Of a stretch of DNA of 27,593 nucleotides, positions 23,380 through 27,593 are shown one piece after another. Every line of letters begins with the position of its first letter. Position 1 is the stretch's first letter. The notes under the pieces were generated by a model, which did not search any database, was not told the origin of the DNA, and saw nothing but the letters and a program-made list of their open reading frames with translations. This stretch comes from SZUA-229 sp041589175 (GTDB lineage: Bacteria; Pseudomonadota; Gammaproteobacteria; SZUA-229): positions 1 to 27,593 of the forward strand of contig JBFHWF010000029.1 of assembly GCA_041589175.1 (NCBI GenBank), in the 5' to 3' direction. Made by a program: the position numbers and the translations under genes.

Positions 23380-24588
23380 TTATGGGCGTATCAATTGCCG
23401 GTTGAGTAAGCTGAGTGGATGCATAACATCGACACTAAGATTATACGTGTTTAGGTGAGATTTCATATGCATGCTGCAGCCAATATTATCACTCAGTAAA
23501 ATCTCACAGTGTTGCAGGTCGAATGTCTGTATCTTTTTACGCACCAGTGCCTGCGCCTGCTCCGGGTAGTTGAGGTGCTGAATGCCACCGGCACCGCAAC
23601 ACAGATCGGGCATGCTGGACTCAATCACCTCAAGTTCAGGAATAAAGGCGAGTAGCTGATAGTTGATATCGCCGGCTTTTAACAGATTGCGATGGCTGCA
23701 ACTCTGGTGCAGGGCGACGGGCTGTTGCAGTGGCGAAAACTCAGGCTGCTGTTGATGTAGCTGTTGCAGTATAAACAGCCGGGCATCTATCAGGCGGGTA
23801 TCCTGTAGTGACGCAAGTTGCTGCCCACAGGCCGGGCTGAAAAACAGGATATGGTCGAAACGGCTCTGCTCGAAGTCGTGTTGTAGCTGTTGCGCTAAAG
23901 CTTCGGCGGTGGGTGCTGCGCCATTGTGCTGATGCAGGGCGCCACAGCAGGTGCCATGAGTATTCACGAGCTCAACCTGGAAACCGAAGTGACTGAGTAA
24001 TTCGCCGCAGGCTCTTAGCGTATGGCTATCAAGCTGTTTGCCGGTACAGCCCGTAAACAGACCTATCTGTCCTCTGCTTTGAGCCGGCGTGTTTGAAAAA
24101 CCGGTAAGCCTTGCCGCGGGCTCAAGAGCAGGGCCGGGTATGCCGAGCAGGGACTGTCCCATTTTCACCAGCTGTCGAATCCCCGGCCGGTTGAGCGTGC
24201 TAAGTGCTGACTCAAGTCCACCGGATTGACTGCTTCGGGCCAGTAGCTGCCGACTGAGCCAGGGTTTTGCAATGTCGTTGTGATAATCAGTTCTAAAACT
24301 GTCAATAATGGAGCCATAAGGCACCCGTGATGGGCAGATTGTCTGACAGTTCAGGCATCCCAGGCAGTGATCGATGTGTAATAGTGCGGCTTCATCCGCC
24401 TGTATTCGTCCTGCATCAATGGATTGCATCAGGGCAATGCGGCCACGCGGGGATTCTGCCTCGTTCTGATAAAGCTGATAGGTTGGGCAGTGAGGCAGGC
24501 ACATACCGCACATGACACAGAGGTCGGCTCCCGATTGTCGAGAGTCGGCTCCGGGAAGGTTTCCGGGAGGGTTTTTAGATGAGCTCAT
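23380..24588 (-). CDS. Fe-S protein of the GlcF / heterodisulfide-reductase-like family
   Basis: A 402-residue electron-transfer protein. Two ferredoxin-type clusters are encoded at C24-x2-C27-x2-C30-x3-C34-P and C75-x2-C78-x2-C81-x3-C85-P. They are followed by two CCG domains, each with a cysteine pair (G-T-C-C-G-A and D-L-C-C-G-A-G-G). This is the arrangement of the glycolate oxidase iron-sulfur subunit GlcF and relatives. The flavin subunits GlcD and GlcE are not adjacent, so the partner and substrate are open. The frame is open to a GTG at 24657. The ATG at 24588 is chosen, although it lacks a clear ribosome site and lies close to a -10-like sequence. It is divergent from a ferredoxin gene. 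Confidence 0.85.
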   Translation of the reverse strand: MSSSKNPPGNLPGADSRQSGADLCVMCGMCLPHCPTYQLYQNEAESPRGRIALMQSIDAGRIQADEAALLHIDHCLGCLNCQTICPSRVPYGSIIDSFRTDYHNDIAKPWLSRQLLARSSQSGGLESALSTLNRPGIRQLVKMGQSLLGIPGPALEPAARLTGFSNTPAQSRGQIGLFTGCTGKQLDSHTLRACGELLSHFGFQVELVNTHGTCCGALHQHNGAAPTAEALAQQLQHDFEQSRFDHILFFSPACGQQLASLQDTRLIDARLFILQQLHQQQPEFSPLQQPVALHQSCSHRNLLKAGDINYQLLAFIPELEVIESSMPDLCCGAGGIQHLNYPEQAQALVRKKIQTFDLQHCEILLSDNIGCSMHMKSHLNTYNLSVDVMHPLSLLNRQLIRP

Positions 24589-24598
24589 TAAACCATTG

Positions 24599-24604
24599 TA
24601 TAAT
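24599..24604 (+). promoter_or_regulatory. -10 element for the ferredoxin gene in a 48-base divergent spacer
   Basis: A perfect TATAAT at 24599-24604 lies 32 bases before the ferredoxin ATG. No good -35 is found. Its complement, ATTATA followed by CAAT, could act as a -10 in the other direction only ten bases before the Fe-S protein's ATG, which would make that transcript almost leaderless. Confidence 0.4.
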
Positions 24605-24636
24605 GCGCGCGCTGATTTGAATATTCGGATGAAACC

Positions 24637-24951
24637 ATGTCTTACTATCAACACCACGTATTTTTCTGTACTAACCAGCGTGATGACGGCCGTCGTTGTT
24701 GTGAGCAGTCTGGCGCGAGTGAGCTGAGAGCCTATGCCAAGGCACGCATCAAGGAGCTGGGCTTATCCGGTAAGGGGCAGATTCGTATCAATACGGCGGG
24801 CTGTCTTGATCGCTGTGGCCAGGGGCCGGTTATTGTGGTGTACCCGGAAGAGGTCTGGTATCGCTATGAGAACAAGCAGGATATCGACGAGATTATCGAG
24901 CAGCATTTATTGAAAAATCAAATAGTTACTCGACTCAAACTAGATATTTAA
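24637..24951 (+). CDS. Thioredoxin-fold [2Fe-2S] ferredoxin
   Basis: A 104-residue soluble ferredoxin of the thioredoxin-like family that includes NuoE and the Shethna-type FeS protein. Cluster ligands are Cys11 (F-F-C-T-N), Cys21 or Cys22 (R-C-C), Cys56 and Cys60 (A-G-C-L-D-R-C-G). The sequence G-P-V-I-V-V-Y-P-E-x-V-W-Y after the last cysteine is the family's closing strand. It is divergent from the GlcF-like protein, which could be a redox partner. The ATG follows GGATGAAACC, a modest ribosome site. Confidence 0.9.
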   Translation: MSYYQHHVFFCTNQRDDGRRCCEQSGASELRAYAKARIKELGLSGKGQIRINTAGCLDRCGQGPVIVVYPEEVWYRYENKQDIDEIIEQHLLKNQIVTRLKLDI

Positions 24952-25133
24952 ACGCCGGCAGGCAAAAAAATACATGATTTAGGTCAAAAAAAACTTGCAT
25001 GCTGCGGATCCATATATTAGTATTTGCTTATCTTATGAATTGCTGACATACGTTAGTTTCATATTTAGTGACTCCTCCATCCTCCTTTGGTGGTATTTTT
25101 TAAGCGTAGCACCCCCTGCTACGCTTTTTTTTT
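24952..25133 (+). ncRNA. Possible small RNA or long 3' tail ending in a strong terminator
   Basis: The 381 bases between the ferredoxin and rplM hold no credible gene. A strong intrinsic terminator ends at 25133, about 150 bases past the ferredoxin stop. Before it are two CCTCC-type motifs (within 25073-25086) able to pair with Shine-Dalgarno sequences, and a weak CCTCC/GGTGG hairpin. Promoter-like hexamers (TTGCTG near 25040, TATTTA near 25062) are poor. This may be a free small RNA or only a long 3' tail; the evidence is weak. Confidence 0.25.
25102..25133 (+). terminator. Strong intrinsic terminator upstream of rplM
   Basis: AAGCGTAGCA (25102-25111) and TGCTACGCTT (25117-25126) form a perfect ten-base stem around CCCCC, running into nine T residues. 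Confidence 0.92.
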
Positions 25134-25260
25134 GCGTGTTTCATGGGCACGATAGTGCTATTATTCCCAGTCTATTGTCGCCTGACGGCGCATTGTTGGC
25201 TTCACGGCCAGTCATACGACTCAGAATTGATGGTATGTGGTAGATTTTGTGAATTTCGGC

Positions 25261-25289
25261 TTGTTTCCGCTTCGCGATTTCTGTATTAT
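25261..25289 (+). promoter_or_regulatory. Sigma-70 promoter of rplM-rpsI
   Basis: TTGTTT (25261-25266), a 17-base spacer and TATTAT (25284-25289) predict a transcript start near 25296 and a leader of about 37 bases. Spacing and hexamers are both good. The stretch 25134-25260 holds nothing else I can support. Confidence 0.65.
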
Positions 25290-25298
25290 GTCCCGCCT

Positions 25299-25313
25299 TT
25301 CGTAGCGTACGAA
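25299..25313 (+). promoter_or_regulatory. Leader hairpin just ahead of the rplM ribosome site
   Basis: TTCGTA (25299-25304) pairs perfectly with TACGAA (25308-25313) around GCG, seven bases before the AGGA ribosome site. In E. coli the rplM-rpsI transcript is autoregulated by L13 through its leader; this hairpin is a candidate equivalent, on position alone. Confidence 0.35.
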
Positions 25314-25332
25314 CATTTTAGGATTTAAGAAC

Positions 25333-25761
25333 ATGAAAACATTCAGTGCCAAGCCTGAAACGGTCAAGCGTGACTGGTACGTAGTCGATGCCGCGGGTAA
25401 AACCCTGGGTCGTCTGGCGACTGAAATTGCACGCCGTCTGCGCGGCAAGCATAAGCCTGAGTACACGCCACACGTGGATACGGGCGATTACATTGTTGTA
25501 ATCAATGCTGAAAAAGTAGCGGTAACTGGCCGTAAAGCGTCTGATAAGACCTACTACAGCCACACTGGCTTCCCCGGTGGTATCAAGTCAATTAGCTTTG
25601 ACAAGCTGATCCAGAAGAAGCCTGAGATGGTTATCGAGAAAGCGGTTAAGGGCATGCTGCCTAAAAACCCATTGGGTCGTGCGATGTATCGTAAACTCAA
25701 GGTTTACGCCGGTCCAGAACACAATCATTCAGCGCAGCAGCCTCAGGTGCTCGACATCTAG
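25333..25761 (+). CDS. rplM: 50S ribosomal protein L13
   Basis: A 142-residue ribosomal protein, early assembly factor of the 50S subunit. It matches the family from end to end: M-K-T-F-S-A-K-P-E-T-V-x-R-D-W-Y-V-V-D-A, G-R-L-A-T-E-I-A-R-R-L-R-G-K-H-K, K-T-Y-Y-x-H-T-G-F-P-G-G and M-L-P-K-N-P-L-G-R. AGGA nine bases before the ATG supports the start. It is followed by rpsI after 31 bases, the universal pairing. Confidence 0.99.
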   Translation: MKTFSAKPETVKRDWYVVDAAGKTLGRLATEIARRLRGKHKPEYTPHVDTGDYIVVINAEKVAVTGRKASDKTYYSHTGFPGGIKSISFDKLIQKKPEMVIEKAVKGMLPKNPLGRAMYRKLKVYAGPEHNHSAQQPQVLDI

Positions 25762-25792
25762 GCTTCTGACAGATTAATTTAAGAGAAATCTC

Positions 25793-26185
25793 ATGGCAGA
25801 CACTCAATATTACGCAACAGGTCGACGCAAAACATCCAGTGCGCGCGTATTTATGCGCCCAGGCAATGGTGAATTTAAGGTAAATGGTCGTCCTATCGAA
25901 CAGTTCTTTGGTCGTCAGACTGCAATCATGGTGGTTAAACAGCCGCTGGAAGTCGTCGAGATGCAGGGCAAGTTTGATTTTCACATCACGGTAACCGGTG
26001 GTGGTGGTACTGGCCAGTCTGGCGCGATTCGTCATGGTATTACCCGTGCCCTGATCGCCTATGACGAGAGCCTGCGTTCTCCACTGCGTAAAGCTGGTTT
26101 CGTAACCCGTGATGCCCGTGAGGTTGAACGTAAGAAAGTGGGTCTGCGCAAAGCACGTCGTGCGACTCAGTTCTCGAAGCGTTAA
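25793..26185 (+). CDS. rpsI: 30S ribosomal protein S9
   Basis: A 130-residue ribosomal protein whose C-terminal tail reaches the P-site tRNA. It shows Y-x-T-G-R-R-K-T-S-S-A-R-V, G-G-G-x-T-G-Q-S-G-A-I-R-H-G-I and the invariant end K-K-V-G-L-R-K-A-R-R...Q-F-S-K-R. AAGAGAAA precedes the ATG. Two hairpins follow its stop, the second an intrinsic terminator. In many relatives petABC follows; here a long spacer and a porin do. Confidence 0.99.
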   Translation: MADTQYYATGRRKTSSARVFMRPGNGEFKVNGRPIEQFFGRQTAIMVVKQPLEVVEMQGKFDFHITVTGGGGTGQSGAIRHGITRALIAYDESLRSPLRKAGFVTRDAREVERKKVGLRKARRATQFSKR

Positions 26186-26202
26186 TTTATCTGCTTCAAT
26201 CG

Positions 26203-26260
26203 ACACCACGGAGTCTTTTGTGGTGTTACAGAAAAAGCCGACGTTCGTCGGCTTTTTTTT
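26203..26260 (+). terminator. Tandem hairpins and terminator after rpsI
   Basis: First hairpin: ACACCAC (26203-26209) with GTGGTGT (26220-26226). Second: GCCGAC (26237-26242) with GTCGGC (26247-26252), a four-base GTTC loop, flanked by an A run before and eight T after; this second stem is the terminator proper and could act in both directions. Confidence 0.92.
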
Positions 26261-26965
26261 ATTTTATAAAAAAAACATCACCAGGTATCCAAATTATCAG
26301 TTCAGGATTTTTTCCCGAGCCATGCACCCACGCTCCCTGATTCAGGCGAGGCATAATATGGGTGGATGCTAGCCATGTATTGTCGAATAGATTAAAGCGA
26401 AAATGGTTATCAGTCGGGATCAGTGTGTCAGCTGTTAGCGGGCATACTAGTAAGAAAAACAGAGAGTGATGCATGAAAATAGCCCGGTCGTGGCTATATC
26501 TAAACCCAAAAAAAATTTATAGACAGGCAATGCGTATGTAACTACGTTTGTATTGCAATATTTACTTCTTGTTGAAAAAATCTTAAAAATTGTAGCTAAA
26601 TTTCACAAAATCACATCTAAAGTAATTAAATATGAGTATTGGATGATTGTATATGTGAGCTAGGCTATAAGTAAATATTATTATAATGTTTTCGTATATT
26701 ATTAATTTCTAATTAATATCGGTATGCCTGCTGCGGCCCGAATTTTTCATGGTACATTGTGAAGATTCAGAAGTGTTAGTTAGTTCAATGAATTTAAATC
26801 ATAAAACTCGTTATAGTGAGTGCAGGTTTTATTGATTGAATGTGTGCCAAAAAAAAATATTTTTTGAAAAAAGAAATCAGATTTTTTTTTCGACTGGCGG
26901 ATAACATTTTTCACAAAACTGCTTTATTTATAGCTTTATTTTTCAAGTAGGCTTGATCAAAAGGG
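26261..26965. other. Long AT-rich spacer between rpsI and porin 2
   Basis: About 700 bases with no gene I can support. Composition becomes very AT-rich from about 26500 on, with A and T runs (for example 26849-26856 and 26882-26890). One minus-strand frame (26259-26474, 71 codons) opens with a hydrophobic stretch but overlaps the rpsI terminator and has no good ribosome site. The right end carries the palindrome TTGATCAA (26953-26960) and a second TTGATC 18 bases later at 26971, overlapping the first porin promoter. Confidence 0.5.
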
Positions 26966-26993
26966 TTGACTTGATCGGATAAATGTTTATAAA
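26966..26993 (+). promoter_or_regulatory. Porin 2 promoter P1
   Basis: TTGACT (26966-26971), a 16-base spacer and TATAAA (26988-26993), each one mismatch from consensus. The predicted start is near 27000, giving a leader of about 68 bases. The TTGATC repeat at 26971-26976 overlaps its -35. Confidence 0.6.
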
Positions 26994-27010
26994 TACACAT
27001 GATTTTTTGT

Positions 27011-27039
27011 TTGACCACACAAAAAGTTATAGCTATGAC
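27011..27039 (+). promoter_or_regulatory. Porin 2 promoter P2
   Basis: TTGACC (27011-27016), a 17-base spacer and TATGAC (27034-27039). The -35 is good, the -10 weaker. The predicted start is near 27046, just ahead of the ribosome-site hairpin. Confidence 0.45.
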
Positions 27040-27067
27040 AATAAACAACATGCAGGAGTCTTGCATA

Positions 27068-27593
27068 ATGAAAAAACGTTTCCTAGTCGCTGCCATGGCA
27101 GCAGCCCTGGTTTCTCCTTTTGCCGCTAATGCAGCAGCTACCGTTTACGGTAATGTTCACGTGAGCATCAACAGCCTTGATGATGACGATGCAACAACAA
27201 CTGCTGATGACAATCTTCAGTTTTCTAGCAATACCTCTTCAATTGGTGTTAAAGGTAAAGAAGATCTGGGTGGCGGTTTAAACGCGATCTACAAGATGGA
27301 ATTCCAGGTTGATGTTGATGATGCGAATGCTGATGGTTCCAAGGACCAGATTAAAGACCGTGACCAGTGGGTTGGTCTGAAGGGCGCTATGGGTACTGTT
27401 AAGTTCGGTACTATGTCTTCTAACTGGAAGCAGATGGGCGGCAAGATTGACCCAATGTACCGCACTATCCTTGAAGGTCGTGCAAATGGCGGTCAATCTC
27501 GTCTGCACAGCGGTTCCGGCATCAATCGCGGTCGTATGACTGATACTTTCCAGTACACGTCTCCTAAGATGGGTGGCATGTGGATGGTATTCA
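27068..27593 (+). CDS. Outer-membrane porin, 5' part only
   Basis: The first 175 codons of a second Gram-negative porin; the frame is open at the window end. A signal peptide spans residues 1-22 or so (M-K-K-R, hydrophobic core, A-N-A before cleavage). The mature start A-A-T-V-Y-G-N-V-H-V-S, then S-S-I-G-V-K-G-K-E-D-L-G-G-G-L-N-A-I-Y-K and W-V-G-L-K-G-A-M-G-T-V-K-F-G-T, are the conserved first strands and the entry to the constriction loop. It is recognisably the same family as the porin at 6792 but not a recent copy, since loops and signal peptide differ. AGGAG (27054-27058) is nine bases before the ATG. Confidence 0.9.
   Translation, partial: MKKRFLVAAMAAALVSPFAANAAATVYGNVHVSINSLDDDDATTTADDNLQFSSNTSSIGVKGKEDLGGGLNAIYKMEFQVDVDDANADGSKDQIKDRDQWVGLKGAMGTVKFGTMSSNWKQMGGKIDPMYRTILEGRANGGQSRLHSGSGINRGRMTDTFQYTSPKMGGMWMVF

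Noticed and set aside
24995..25243. 82-codon plus-strand frame with hydrophobic residues
   Set aside because: It runs straight through the strong terminator at 25102-25133 and has no ribosome site.
26259..26474. 71-codon minus-strand frame with a signal-peptide-like beginning
   Set aside because: Its end overlaps the rpsI terminator, no ribosome site or promoter is seen, and I recognise no homologue; it stays a weak possibility only.
1..27593. Search for CRISPR arrays, insertion sequences, integrases, tRNA or rRNA genes
   Set aside because: No regularly spaced repeats, transposase motifs, tRNA cloverleaf or conserved rRNA blocks were seen by reading; a covariance-model scan would be decisive for RNA genes.

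Overview
The window is a contiguous piece of a gammaproteobacterial chromosome outside the Enterobacterales. The evidence is a Vfr/CRP-type cAMP receptor beside trpGDC and an OsmC-like gene (an order I recall from Pseudomonas), a gatCAB transamidase operon divergent from mreBCD, Coq7-type ubiquinone synthesis, hslO, rplM-rpsI, and two outer-membrane porins ending in or resembling the Gram-negative porin family. The order or genus cannot be settled by reading. I saw no phage, insertion sequence, CRISPR array, tRNA or rRNA.

Layout. 1-3650: trpE (3' end), a voltage-gated ion channel, trpG, trpD and trpC, all on +; the channel is inserted inside the tryptophan operon and overlaps trpG. 3663-6523: crp (-), divergent from an OsmC-family gene and a DUF885 peptidase-like gene. 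6524-7900: a porin with long palindromes upstream and a chain of hairpins downstream. 7979-10795: a TerB-like gene, a 65-residue orphan, an alpha/beta hydrolase and an ETHE1-like metallo-beta-lactamase-fold protein. 10835-15828 (all -): gatC-gatA-gatB-hslO-STAS-guanine-deaminase-like, tightly packed. 15829-18585: a divergent control region holding a perfect CRP-type palindrome, then mreBCD. 18593-22718: an accessory-looking block made of a Ycf46-like AAA+ ATPase (-), a divergent protein with damaged ATPase motifs, two tandem paralogues of a phage/plasmid-type domain, and a stand-alone response regulator, with several dyad-symmetric sequences between them. 22730-24951: coq7 and a two-cluster Fe-S protein (-), divergent from a thioredoxin-fold [2Fe-2S] ferredoxin. 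25261-26252: rplM-rpsI with promoter, leader hairpin and terminator. 26253-27067: a long AT-rich spacer with two promoter-like sites before a second porin cut by the window end.

How parts fit. The CRP-like regulator keeps the cAMP pocket and DNA-recognition residues of E. coli CRP, and the window contains one perfect TGTGA-N6-TCACA site (gatC/mreB) and one near match (upstream of the tandem paralogues), so cAMP control of both is a testable inference. The best candidate for an undescribed system is the 18593-22718 block: an active AAA+ ATPase facing a putative pseudo-ATPase, with two coupled small proteins and a receiver-domain protein. The second most interesting item is the ion channel in the trp operon, whose selectivity filter is more acidic than the sodium-channel filters I remember.
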